From Prauserella salsuginis (lineage in GTDB: Bacteria; Actinomycetota; Actinomycetes; Mycobacteriales; Pseudonocardiaceae): DNA of 64,000 nucleotides. Under the pieces are notes generated by a model that was not told the origin of the DNA, ran no database searches, and was given only the letters and a program-made list of their open reading frames with translations. How positions within the stretch are numbered: position 1 is the first letter of the stretch; each line of letters begins with the position of its first letter. The translations under genes were made by a program, and so were the position numbers. The stretch lies in assembly GCF_024648885.1 (NCBI RefSeq), contig NZ_JANBBF010000011.1, forward strand, positions 434,001 to 498,000, given 5' to 3'. Shown here one piece after another: positions 16,877-25,321 of the stretch.

Positions 16877-17743
16877 TCAGGCCTCGACCGGGTCGAGTAC
16901 GAAGCCGTAGTCGACCGTGGCAGAACCGTCGCCTGCCGGCTTCGGGTCGAGGATGAGCTCCGGCTTCACGGCCGAGGCGATGTCGTCGTCGTTGTGCTCG
17001 TCGCCGGGGAAGTACAGCTGCGCGGTCAGCAGCTCGTGGCCCGGCGCGGAGACCTTCACATGGAGGTGGGCCGGCCGCCAGGCGTGCCAGCCCGCGGCGG
17101 CGATCAGCTTGCCGCAAGAGCCGTCCGTCGGGATCTGGTACGGCGCGGGCTGGATCGTGGTGATCTCGAACCGGCCGCCCTCGCCCACGGAGAACGTGCC
17201 GCGCAGGTTCCACTGCGGTTGGCTCGGCTCGAACTGGCTGTAGTAGCCGTCGTTGTCGGCGTGCCACACCTCGACCTTGGCGCCTTCCAGCGGCGTGCCG
17301 TCGGTGGCGGTGACCGTGCCGGTCCAGGTCAGGTTCGTGCCCTGCTCGTCCTCGCGCATCGGGATCGTGCCGACACCGTTCTCGGCGCACTCGGGAGCGT
17401 CCGGGACGTAGTACGGCCCCTCGATCGTGCCCTTGCTGCCCTCACGGTGCTCGGTGGCCACCTCCTCGACGACGTGCTCGACCCACACGTCGAGGAACAG
17501 CGGCCACTCGCCGTCCTCTCCGACCTGGATCAGCCACGCCTTGAGCGCGTTGTACTCGTCGTAGGTGACCTTCTCCTCGCGGATCGTGTCGTGGATCGCC
17601 GTCAGCACCCGCTTGGCGAGCCTGTCGACCCGCGCCGGCGGGACGTCCTTGACGGCCTCGTATGGGTTCTTGTCGCTGGTGAAGTGCGCGGTGGCGTTGG
17701 CGCCGGCGGCCGCGGCGGTGGGTTCGGCGGGAACGGTGGTCAT
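16877..17743 (-). CDS. catA: catechol 1,2-dioxygenase
   Basis: This intradiol dioxygenase opens catechol between its hydroxyls to cis,cis-muconate using non-haem Fe(III). Of 288 residues, the N-terminal helical linker domain is followed by the beta-sandwich core. The iron ligands are visible as Tyr in EGPYYVP, Tyr in APYQIPTDG and the two histidines of RPAHLHVKV. A GGATCC-rich leader with AAGGAGG precedes the ATG at 17743. It is the last gene of catR-catB-catA and ends at a bidirectional terminator. Confidence 0.95.
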   Translation of the reverse strand: MTTVPAEPTAAAAGANATAHFTSDKNPYEAVKDVPPARVDRLAKRVLTAIHDTIREEKVTYDEYNALKAWLIQVGEDGEWPLFLDVWVEHVVEEVATEHREGSKGTIEGPYYVPDAPECAENGVGTIPMREDEQGTNLTWTGTVTATDGTPLEGAKVEVWHADNDGYYSQFEPSQPQWNLRGTFSVGEGGRFEITTIQPAPYQIPTDGSCGKLIAAAGWHAWRPAHLHVKVSAPGHELLTAQLYFPGDEHNDDDIASAVKPELILDPKPAGDGSATVDYGFVLDPVEA

Positions 17744-17788
17744 GGGATCCTCCTTGATTCCAGTGTCGGGAGCTCCTGCGGCCGGGAC

Positions 17789-18892
17789 TCAGACGTCCTG
17801 CCGGTAGTGGGCGAGTTTGTCGGGGTCGATCTCGACGCCGAGGCCCGTGCCGGGCCGGATGGCGAGTTCGCCGCCGGAGATCTGCAGTGGTTCGGTGAGC
17901 AGGTCGTCGCTCATGTCCAGGAAGTTCGACAACTCACCGGCTCGCCGCGCGGTGAGTTCGAACGCCGCGCCGAACGCGACCGTGCACATCGACCCGAGCT
18001 GGCCGTCGATCTGGTTGCCCATCACGACTTCGAGGCCCAGCCCTTCGGCCAGGTGGTGGGTCCGCTGCGCGAGCGTGAACCCACTGCGCGCCACCTTGAT
18101 GTTGATCGCGGTGGCCGAGCCGCCCAGGATCTCGCGGGTGACGTCGGCGGCGGTGACCGCGGACTCGTCGGCGATGAACGGAACGTCCAATCTGGACACG
18201 AGCCAGCGCCGGCCCAGCACGTCGTCGGCAGGGGAGAGCTCCTCGGCGAACAGCAGGTCCAGATCGGACATCTGCTGCATGGCCTTGGCCGACTCCGCCG
18301 CGGTCCACCCGCGGTTGCCGTCGACGTACAACTCGACGTCCTCGCCGAGATGTTCGCGCAGCGCCCGCACCACGGCGGTGTCGAGCGACACGGGACGCCT
18401 CCCGACCTTCACCTTGAACGTCGTGATGCCGTAGTCCTCGCGCATGCGCTCGGCCTCGGCCACCATCGCCGCAGGTTCGTCGAATCCGAGCATGTGCGAG
18501 ACACGCATCCGGTCGGTGTACCCGCCGAGCAGTTCGCTCACGCCGACGTCGAGGCTGCGCCCGAGCGCGTCCCAGACGGCCATGTCGATCGCCGCCTTCG
18601 CCGCCGGATTGCCGACGGTGCGGTGCATCCGCGCGTGCATCGTCTCGCGCTCGAGCAGGCTCAGCCCGGTCAGCTGCGGCGCGAAGATCTGGTCGATCAC
18701 GGCGATGATGCCGGTCTGAGTCTCGCCGTAGGTGAACGGCCGGGGTGGGGCCTCGGCGACCCCGACGACGCCGTCGTCGGTGTGCACCCGCACCAGCACG
18801 TGCTCGGCCGCGTGCACCTCGCCGGAGGCGAACTTCAGCGGCTTGCGGTACGGGATGGCGAACGGGATCGCCTCGATCTGCGTGATCTTCAT
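17789..18892 (-). CDS. catB: muconate cycloisomerase
   Basis: This 367-residue enolase-superfamily enzyme converts cis,cis-muconate to muconolactone. The catalytic lysines are in TFKVKVG, the first metal ligand Asp in YVDGNRGW, with later acidic ligands in FAEEL and FIADES, and a KVARSG segment opposite. The start ATG overlaps the end of the LysR gene by four bases (ATGA), and catA follows 45 bp downstream. The next enzyme, muconolactone isomerase (catC), is not in the window. Confidence 0.93.
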   Translation of the reverse strand: MKITQIEAIPFAIPYRKPLKFASGEVHAAEHVLVRVHTDDGVVGVAEAPPRPFTYGETQTGIIAVIDQIFAPQLTGLSLLERETMHARMHRTVGNPAAKAAIDMAVWDALGRSLDVGVSELLGGYTDRMRVSHMLGFDEPAAMVAEAERMREDYGITTFKVKVGRRPVSLDTAVVRALREHLGEDVELYVDGNRGWTAAESAKAMQQMSDLDLLFAEELSPADDVLGRRWLVSRLDVPFIADESAVTAADVTREILGGSATAINIKVARSGFTLAQRTHHLAEGLGLEVVMGNQIDGQLGSMCTVAFGAAFELTARRAGELSNFLDMSDDLLTEPLQISGGELAIRPGTGLGVEIDPDKLAHYRQDV

Positions 18893-19827
18893 GGACTTCC
18901 CTCGGGATTCGGGGCATCGGCGGTGGTGGCCGTGGGGACGGTGCCGGGGGAGGTGAGGGCGGGTTCGAGCACGTCGACGACCGAGCGCACCAGCGCGGAG
19001 TCGTTGCCCGTGTGCCAGGCGAGTGCGAGTTCGACGCTGCCCGCATCGGTGAGATCGCGGAACACGACGCCTTCGAGCGGCAGGGCGCGCGCCGACGTCG
19101 GCACCATCGCGATGCCGAGCCCGCCCGCGACCAGGGACAACAGCACCGCCGTACCCGCGGCCTGGTGCTCGCGCTGCGGCGTGAATCCCGCGGCCTCACA
19201 GCTGCGGGTCACGGCGTCGTTGACCACGGAATCCTTGCTCGCGTACCCGATGAACCCCTCGGTGCGCAGGTCCGGTGTCGCCACGACGGGTTCGTGGGCG
19301 AGCCGGTGATCGGCGGGAACGGCGAGGATCAGCGGTTCGGACTCCACGACGCGCAGCTCGATGTGCTCGCCGTGGGCCGGCGGGCGCAGGATGCCGAGGT
19401 CGAGATCGCCCGACCGGAGCAGATCGCATTGGGCGGGGGTGAGCAGGTCGGCGTTGACGTCGAGCGCCACCTCGGGCAGGTCACGTTTCAGCGTCCGCGC
19501 GATCCGGGGCAGGTGCGAGAACGCGGCCGTGCCCGTGAACCCCATGCGCAGCAGGCCGAGCCTGCCCCCGGCGATCTGCCGCACGCCGTGCACGCTGTCC
19601 GCCAGCGTGTCGAGCACCCGCTGCGCCTCCGCGAGGAAGAACTCTCCCGCCGGGGTCAGGCTGACCTGGCGGGTGGTGCGGGCGAACAGTGTCGCGCCCA
19701 GCTCCGCCTCCAGCTGGCGGATCGCATGGGACAGCGCGGGCTGGGCCAGCCGCAGCCGCTCGGCGGCACGGCCGAAGTGGCAGGTTTCGGCCACCGCGAC
19801 GAAATAGCGCAGATGGCGAAGCTCCAT
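18889..19827 (-). CDS. LysR-type regulator of the cat/ben genes
   Basis: This 312-residue LysR protein has an N-terminal winged helix (ELRHLRYFVAVAETCHFGRAAERL; residues 2-60) and a periplasmic-binding-like effector domain with FIGYASKDSVVNDAV and GLGIAMVP. The sequence is close to the CatR/BenM/CatM group, which binds cis,cis-muconate and/or benzoate. GGAGG precedes the ATG. It leads the catB-catA operon and is divergent from benA, with a LysR box between them. The functional name catR is likely but is not proven by sequence. Confidence 0.88.
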   Translation of the reverse strand: MELRHLRYFVAVAETCHFGRAAERLRLAQPALSHAIRQLEAELGATLFARTTRQVSLTPAGEFFLAEAQRVLDTLADSVHGVRQIAGGRLGLLRMGFTGTAAFSHLPRIARTLKRDLPEVALDVNADLLTPAQCDLLRSGDLDLGILRPPAHGEHIELRVVESEPLILAVPADHRLAHEPVVATPDLRTEGFIGYASKDSVVNDAVTRSCEAAGFTPQREHQAAGTAVLLSLVAGGLGIAMVPTSARALPLEGVVFRDLTDAGSVELALAWHTGNDSALVRSVVDVLEPALTSPGTVPTATTADAPNPEGSP

Positions 19828-19930
19828 GCCGCGCCTCCTTCCTGCTGACCCGGCCCGTCACCTGCGAACTGGGCCGATTCACCACGGTAAGGAGCGGCAT
19901 TCATCTATGACAAGGACTTGTTTGCGCATG

Positions 19931-19953
19931 ATTGATAAACACAGGCGATCAAT
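19931..19953. promoter_or_regulatory. LysR operator, ATTGAT-N11-ATCAAT
   Basis: A perfect interrupted palindrome of the T-N11-A class sits about midway in the 234-bp gap between the divergent LysR and benA genes. It is the expected recognition-half site for the CatR/BenM-like protein encoded next to it. Confidence 0.75.
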
Positions 19954-20061
19954 ATCCCCCTGGGTCAGGACTGGGCATTTGCCTTGTTTGCCCCCGTTAA
20001 CGGCGCTGTCACAGTCGGAACACCCCGCCGACTCAGAGCCGAACGGCTTCAGGAGGACTCA

Positions 20062-21429
20062 ATGACCGAGACCCTTGACCACGTGTCGGACGTTCTCGCC
20101 GACGCCGTCGTCGAAGACCGCGAAGCCGGTGTGTACCGCGCCAACCGGCGGATCTTCACCGACGAGGAGATCTTCGAACTCGAGATGAAGCACATCTTCG
20201 AGGGCAACTGGATCTACCTCGCCCACGACAGCCAACTGCCCAACCCCGGTGACTACTTCACCACCTACATCGGCCGGCAGCCCGTCGTGATCACCCGCGA
20301 CAAGCAGGGCGAACTGCACTGCCTCATCAACGCGTGCGCACACCGCGGCGCGATGCTCTGCCGACGCAAGACCGACAACCGCACCACGCTGACCTGCCCG
20401 TTCCACGGCTGGACGTTCCGCAACGACGGCAAGCTCCTCAAGGTCAAGGACCCGGACGGCGCCGGCTACCCCGAGTCCTTCGACCAGAACGGCTCACACG
20501 ACCTCACCAAGGTCGCCCGCTTCGAGTCCTACCGCGGCTTCCTCTTCGGCAGCCTCAACCCCGACGTGCTTCCGTTGACCGAGCACCTCGGCGACACCAC
20601 GAAGATCATCGACATGCTCGTGGACCAGTCGCCCGAAGGCCTCGAGGTCCTCCGCGGTGCCTCCACCTACACCTTCGACGGCAACTGGAAGGTTCAGGCC
20701 GAGAACGGCGCCGACGGCTACCACGTCACCGCCACCCACTGGAACTACGCCGCCACCACCTCCCGCCGCAACACCGGGGAGTCGAAGAACGAGACCAAGA
20801 CCCTCGACGCCGGCAGCTGGGGCAAGTCCGGCGGCGGCTACTGGTCCTACCCCAACGGCCACCTGTGCCTGTGGACCTGGGCCGGAAACCCCCAGGACCG
20901 TCCACTGTGGCCGCGAATGGACGAACTCAAGGAGAAGTTCGGCGACGCCAAGGGCGAGTTCATGGTCAAGGGGTCCCGCAACCTCTGCCTCTACCCGAAC
21001 GTCTACCTGATGGACCAGTTCTCCACCCAGATCCGCCACTTCCGTCCCATCGCGCCGGACAAGACCGAAGTCACCATCTACTGCATCGCGCCCAAGGGTG
21101 AAAGCGACGAATCGCGCGCCTGGCGCATCCGCCAGTACGAGGACTTCTTCAACGCCAGCGGCATGGCCACCCCCGACGACCTCGAAGAGTTCCGCTCCTG
21201 CCAGCTCACCTTCCGCGCCACCGCCGCGCCCTGGAACGACATGAGCCGCGGCGCGGAGCACTGGTTGGGCGGTCCCGACGAGGTCGCCACCGCACTCGAC
21301 ATGCCGGGCGTCATCTCGGCAGGGCAGCGCAACGAGGACGAAGGGCTCTACCCCGTGCAGCACGGCTACTGGGCCGAAACCATGCGCGCCGCCGTCGAAA
21401 AGGAAGCATCCGGCGACAGCGACGCCTGA
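20062..21429 (+). CDS. benA: benzoate 1,2-dioxygenase, large (alpha) subunit
   Basis: This 455-residue Rieske non-haem iron oxygenase subunit carries the [2Fe-2S] motif CAHRG then CPFHGW (about residues 94-117). In the catalytic domain, [13 protein letters not shown] supplies the iron-binding Asp/His. It adds O2 to benzoate to give the 1,2-cis-diol. AGGAGG lies 5 bp before ATG 20062. benB follows 41 bp later. It is divergent from the catR-catB-catA operon, so the two arms of the pathway share a control region. Confidence 0.96.
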   Translation: MTETLDHVSDVLADAVVEDREAGVYRANRRIFTDEEIFELEMKHIFEGNWIYLAHDSQLPNPGDYFTTYIGRQPVVITRDKQGELHCLINACAHRGAMLCRRKTDNRTTLTCPFHGWTFRNDGKLLKVKDPDGAGYPESFDQNGSHDLTKVARFESYRGFLFGSLNPDVLPLTEHLGDTTKIIDMLVDQSPEGLEVLRGASTYTFDGNWKVQAENGADGYHVTATHWNYAATTSRRNTGESKNETKTLDAGSWGKSGGGYWSYPNGHLCLWTWAGNPQDRPLWPRMDELKEKFGDAKGEFMVKGSRNLCLYPNVYLMDQFSTQIRHFRPIAPDKTEVTIYCIAPKGESDESRAWRIRQYEDFFNASGMATPDDLEEFRSCQLTFRATAAPWNDMSRGAEHWLGGPDEVATALDMPGVISAGQRNEDEGLYPVQHGYWAETMRAAVEKEASGDSDA

Positions 21430-21470
21430 GGTTCCCCGACGCCCGACCAGCCACGAGGAGGCCTTCCGAC

Positions 21471-22016
21471 ATGACTGCCACCACCGACACCACCACCGAC
21501 AGTGCCGACGTCGGTGCGCGCACCAAACACATCACCCAGAACGACATCGAACAATTCCTCTACCGCGAAGCCCGCTATCTCGACGACCGTGAATTCGAGA
21601 AATGGCTCGAATGCTACGCCGACGACGTCGTCTACTGGATGCCCTGCTGGGACGACAACGACAAACTCACCGAAAACCCCCAGCGGGAAATGTCGCTCAT
21701 CTACTACCCCAACAAGGGTGGCCTCGAAGACCGCGTGTTCCGCATTCGCACCGAACGCTCAAGTGCGACCTCCATTCCGGAACCACGCACCAGCCACAAC
21801 ATCAGCAACGTCGAAGTCATCGAACGCCGCGGCGACCTCGTCGACATCAGATTCAACTGGCACACGATGTACTTCCGCTACAACACCGTGGACCCCTACT
21901 ACGGAACCTCGTTCTACACGATCGACTTCTCCGGCGAATCACCACTCATCCGCCGCAAGACGGTCATCCTCAAGAACGATTACATCCACCACGTCGTCGA
22001 CATCTACCACATTTAA
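21471..22016 (+). CDS. benB: benzoate 1,2-dioxygenase, small (beta) subunit
   Basis: This 181-residue cone-fold beta subunit is of the ring-hydroxylating dioxygenase family, with IEQFLYREARYLDDREFEKW and VYWMPCWDDN at the N-terminal side, RTSHNISNVEV in the middle and a C-terminal RRKTVILKNDYIHHVVDIYHI-type tail. It forms the alpha3beta3 oxygenase with BenA. GAGGAGG precedes the ATG. The reductase gene is separated by an unusually long 335-bp gap. Confidence 0.95.
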   Translation: MTATTDTTTDSADVGARTKHITQNDIEQFLYREARYLDDREFEKWLECYADDVVYWMPCWDDNDKLTENPQREMSLIYYPNKGGLEDRVFRIRTERSSATSIPEPRTSHNISNVEVIERRGDLVDIRFNWHTMYFRYNTVDPYYGTSFYTIDFSGESPLIRRKTVILKNDYIHHVVDIYHI

Positions 22017-22351
22017 TGATTGTCCGTGGTTGCGTTGCTTGACGGTGCCAGTGGCGGAACCTGAGCGTGTTTCTGGCTCCGGGATCACCTCCTCATGAAT
22101 GTCCAATTCACCACGTCGGAGCTGTCCTCGCCAGAAACACGCTCAGAACCCGCGGCGGTGCCGGCGGGCGAGCGTGGACAGTCCGTAGACGGGCCGCGCC
22201 CGAATGGGCGAGCGAGGGTCCCGCTGTGCGGGCTGCGGGCGCGCTGACGCCTGCCGTGTACGTGGTTTCCGGCCGTATCGCTTGACGACCCTCCGAGAGG
22301 GCAGGCAGCGCTGATCGGGCGCCGGGTCGAGTTTTTTTCCTAGGAGCTGTT
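22017..22351. other. 335-bp benB-benC gap with a 17-bp inverted repeat
   Basis: No convincing gene is present. CTGAGCGTGTTTCTGGC (22061-22077) is repeated inverted and perfect at 22130-22146, 52 bp apart, giving an 86-bp unit. A shorter CCCTC-CGA-GAGGG hairpin at about 22286-22300 and a T7 run at 22332-22338 follow, just before the AGGAG and GTG of the next gene. The unit looks like a small inserted element or processing stem; it carries no obvious target duplication. Confidence 0.6.
22061..22146. repeat. 86-bp element bounded by perfect 17-bp inverted repeats
   Basis: The arms are at 22061-22077 and 22130-22146 and are identical in inverted orientation. The 52-bp interior has no open frame of note. 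It could fold as a long RNA stem in the ben transcript or be a miniature transposable-element remnant. Confidence 0.6.
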
Positions 22352-25126
22352 GTGAGTCACCAAGTAGCGCTGTCCTTCGAGGACGGTGTCACCCGTTTCA
22401 TCACGTGCGAGCCGGACCAGACCGTCGCCGACGCCTCCTACCGGCAGCGGATCAACATCCCGCTCGACTGTCGTGACGGCGCCTGCGGCACCTGCAAAGC
22501 GTTCTGCGAATCCGGCGACTTCAACGGCGGCGACTACCTCGACGACGCCCTCACCGACGGCGAAGCCGCGCAAGGCTACGTGCTGCCCTGCAGCATGACC
22601 CCAAAGTCCGACCTCGTCCTCCGCATCGCCACCACGTCCGAGGTCGCCAAAACCCAGGCCGGCACGTTCGAAGCCACCGTCACCGGCCTCGACCGGCTCT
22701 CGCCCACGACCGTCGCGCTCACCCTCGACACCCCACAGCGCGACGACCTCGCCTTCCTCCCCGGGCAGTACGTCAACATCGCCGTGCCCGGCACCGACGA
22801 GACCCGCAGCTACTCGTTCAGCAACGGGCCCGACGAGAAATCCCTGACGTTCCTGATGAAGCTCGCCCCCGGCGGCGTCATGTCGGACTACCTCACCGAC
22901 CGCGCCGCTGTCGGTGACCGGCTCACCGTCACCGGTCCCCACGGCAGCTTCTTCCTCCGCGAAACCGACCGGCCCGTCCTGCTGCTCGCAGGCGGCACCG
23001 GCCTCGCACCGATCCTGTCCATCCTGCGCACCATGGCCGCCACCGGATCGAGGCGTCCCGTGCACCTCATCTACGGCGCCAGCACCGACGACGACGTCGT
23101 CGAACTCGGCACCATCGCCGAGCTCGCCGCCCAACTGCCCCAACTGACCTGGGACTATGTCGTCGCCGACCCGGCGAGCACCGCGCCCAACAAGGGCTAC
23201 GTCATGAGCCTGATCCGGGACGAGCACCTCTACGGCGGCGACGTCGCCGTCTACCTGTGCGGCCCGCCGCCCATGGTCGAGGCCGTTCGCACCCACTTCA
23301 CCGAACGCGGCATCGAACCCACCGGCATCTACTACGAGAAGTTCGCCGTCGCAGCCGCGCCCGAGACCACTGACACCGCCGACGGCGACACCGGCGTCGG
23401 CGACGGGCACGACCCGACCGCACCGGAGGCAACCATGGACAGCGCCGTCCTCGCCCTCGAACCGGAACCACTCCTCGAAGCCGTCCACCTCGGCGCCGGC
23501 GAGGGCCGCCGCATCGCGGGTCAGGACACCTTCCCCGGCACCACCGCCGAACCGGTCGGAGCAGGCGTCGCCACGGCCCCGGCCGCAGCCGACGAGGCCG
23601 ACACCATGCGTGCCATCGCCCGTCAGCCCATCTGGCCGAGCGGCGGAGGGCAGCCGTTCGACCGCGACCCCGGCGAGGACCTCCTGCCCGCAGGCACCGC
23701 CCGCGCCATCGCCGGGCAGGAGATGCACCCGGCCGACGACACGATCGCTCCCGTCGCCGCACCGGCGTCCACCGCGCCCGTGGCCGTCGCGTCCGCCCCC
23801 GCCGTCACGACCGCCACCACCGCGCCGGCGGCTCCGGTCATGGCCACGGCGGACGGCTACGAGATCGGCGAGGAGCACCCCTCGGTGCACGAGTCGGACG
23901 CCGTGTTCGACGCGCGGCAGGCACTCGAACTCGGCGCCGTCGAACTCACCATCGGCAGGCTCACCTCGCAGCAGCTGTCCGGATTCCGGCTGCTGGCAGA
24001 GGCGACCGTGCCCTACGTGGACGGTGACCGGTTCGTCGACGCAGCCGCGTACACCGAGACCAACGCGGCCTTCCACGACTACCTGTTCACCCTGACCGGC
24101 AACGACCACCTGCTCCAGGCCTACCGCGCCCTCGGCGTCAAAGGCCACATGGACGAGGTGCTGCGCGACGCCACGTGGTGCGATCCCCGCTGCACACAGG
24201 ACCACCTCGACATCGTCGAGGCGTTCGAGGCCGGCGACCGGCAGGCCGCCCGCTCGCTCGTCGCCGAGCACGCCGCGCGGTCGAAGGCCACCACCCGGCG
24301 TGCCATGAAGGACGCCCAGCACGCCAAGCGGCCCGCGTTCGTCTCGCCCGGCCGGTTCGACGGCAAGGTCGTGGTCGTCACGGGCTCCGCCCAGGGCATC
24401 GGCGAACGTGCGGCCAGGCGGATCGGCGCCGAAGGCGGACAGGTCGTCCTGGCCGACCGTTCCGACCTCGTCACCGGCGTCGCCGACGACCTCGTCACGG
24501 CAGGCGGCCAGGCACACGCCGTGCTCGCCGACCTGGAAACCTACGAGGGCGCGCAGTCGGTGGTCACCGCGGCGCTGGAGAAGTTCGGCCGCATCGACGT
24601 GCTGATCAACAACGTCGGCGGCGCGATGTGGTTCAAGCCCTACACCGAGTTCACCGCCGAGCAGATCCAGGCCGAGATCAACCGCTCGCTCATGACGACC
24701 CTGTGGTCGTGCCGGGCCGCGCTGCCGGAGATGGTGCGCCAGGGTGGGGGAACGGTCGTCAACGTCTCGTCGGTGGCCCGCCGCGGCATCCACCGCATCC
24801 CGTACTCGGCGGCCAAGGGCGGGATCAACGCGATCACCGAGTCGCTGGCCATGGAGTACGCCGACGCCGGCATCCGTGTCGTCGCCACCGCGCCGGGTGG
24901 CACCGAGGCACCGCCACGCCGGATCCCTCGCGGCGGCGACGCCCCGCAGACCGACCAGGAGAAGGCCTGGTTCCAGGCCCACATCGACCAGACCGTCGAC
25001 TCCTCGCTGTTGAAGCGCTACGGCACCCTCGACGAACAGGCCGCCGTCATCGCCTTCCTCGCCTCGGACGAGGCCGCCTACGTCACCGGCACCGTCGTGC
25101 CCGTCGCAGGCGGCGACCAGGGCTGA
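22352..25126 (+). CDS. benC-benD: BenC-FCD-BenD fusion: benzoate dioxygenase reductase, FCD domain and benzoate-diol dehydrogenase
   Basis: One uninterrupted 924-residue frame with three parts. Residues 1-335 are BenC: plant-type ferredoxin (C40, C45, C48 and C80), FAD domain RSYSFSN and NAD domain GGTGLAPILS with CGPPPMV. Residues about 335-505 are an Ala/Pro/Thr linker. Residues about 506-655 resemble the FCD ligand-binding domain of GntR regulators (AAFHDYLFTLTGNDHLL and later EAFEAGDRQAARSLVAEH), with no DNA-binding part. Residues about 667-924 are BenD, an SDR with TGSAQGIG and YSAAKGG. BenC feeds electrons to BenAB; BenD oxidises the cis-diol to catechol. GTG 22352 has AGGAG 5 bp upstream. 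No stop or frameshift separates the parts. Confidence 0.9.
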   Translation: MSHQVALSFEDGVTRFITCEPDQTVADASYRQRINIPLDCRDGACGTCKAFCESGDFNGGDYLDDALTDGEAAQGYVLPCSMTPKSDLVLRIATTSEVAKTQAGTFEATVTGLDRLSPTTVALTLDTPQRDDLAFLPGQYVNIAVPGTDETRSYSFSNGPDEKSLTFLMKLAPGGVMSDYLTDRAAVGDRLTVTGPHGSFFLRETDRPVLLLAGGTGLAPILSILRTMAATGSRRPVHLIYGASTDDDVVELGTIAELAAQLPQLTWDYVVADPASTAPNKGYVMSLIRDEHLYGGDVAVYLCGPPPMVEAVRTHFTERGIEPTGIYYEKFAVAAAPETTDTADGDTGVGDGHDPTAPEATMDSAVLALEPEPLLEAVHLGAGEGRRIAGQDTFPGTTAEPVGAGVATAPAAADEADTMRAIARQPIWPSGGGQPFDRDPGEDLLPAGTARAIAGQEMHPADDTIAPVAAPASTAPVAVASAPAVTTATTAPAAPVMATADGYEIGEEHPSVHESDAVFDARQALELGAVELTIGRLTSQQLSGFRLLAEATVPYVDGDRFVDAAAYTETNAAFHDYLFTLTGNDHLLQAYRALGVKGHMDEVLRDATWCDPRCTQDHLDIVEAFEAGDRQAARSLVAEHAARSKATTRRAMKDAQHAKRPAFVSPGRFDGKVVVVTGSAQGIGERAARRIGAEGGQVVLADRSDLVTGVADDLVTAGGQAHAVLADLETYEGAQSVVTAALEKFGRIDVLINNVGGAMWFKPYTEFTAEQIQAEINRSLMTTLWSCRAALPEMVRQGGGTVVNVSSVARRGIHRIPYSAAKGGINAITESLAMEYADAGIRVVATAPGGTEAPPRRIPRGGDAPQTDQEKAWFQAHIDQTVDSSLLKRYGTLDEQAAVIAFLASDEAAYVTGTVVPVAGGDQG

Positions 25127-25167
25127 CCTTCCGCGGCGGCGGCCGGCACGGCCTCCGCCGCGGAAGG
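25127..25167 (+). terminator. hairpin after the BenC-BenD fusion
   Basis: CCTTCCGCGGCGG (25127-25139) pairs perfectly with CCGCCGCGGAAGG (25155-25167), 13 bp, starting right at the stop codon. It may limit read-through into benK. Confidence 0.65.
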
Positions 25168-25321
25168 GTCACTGGGCCGGCCGGGCGATCCCCGCCGTAC
25201 CCGCAGCCGAACCCGTATTCCCGCCGTTCACGCCCGCCACAGCGGGCCGACGCGGCCCGGCGTCGCGCCACGCGGCGCACCGCAGTGATCGACATCCCCT
25301 TCCTCTCCCCGGGAGCTCAGA

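Noticed and set aside
16571-19309. 912-codon plus-strand frame across catA and catB
   Set aside because: It is antisense to the well-conserved catA and catB and begins inside the GntR gene in another frame; no domain is visible.
22067-22285. 72-codon open frame in the benB-benC gap
   Set aside because: It has no ribosome site, starts inside the inverted repeat and has atypical composition.
22286-22338. Rho-independent terminator before the BenC-BenD gene (small hairpin and T7 run)
   Set aside because: The hairpin CCCTC/GAGGG is separated from the T run by about 30 bp, so it does not have terminator geometry. It is noted only as a possible attenuator.
22340-24982. 880-codon open frame on the minus strand opposite the BenC-BenD fusion
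   Set aside because: It is antisense to a clear enzyme fusion, lacks recognisable domains and has the Gly/Val/Asp-rich composition of a high-GC shadow frame.
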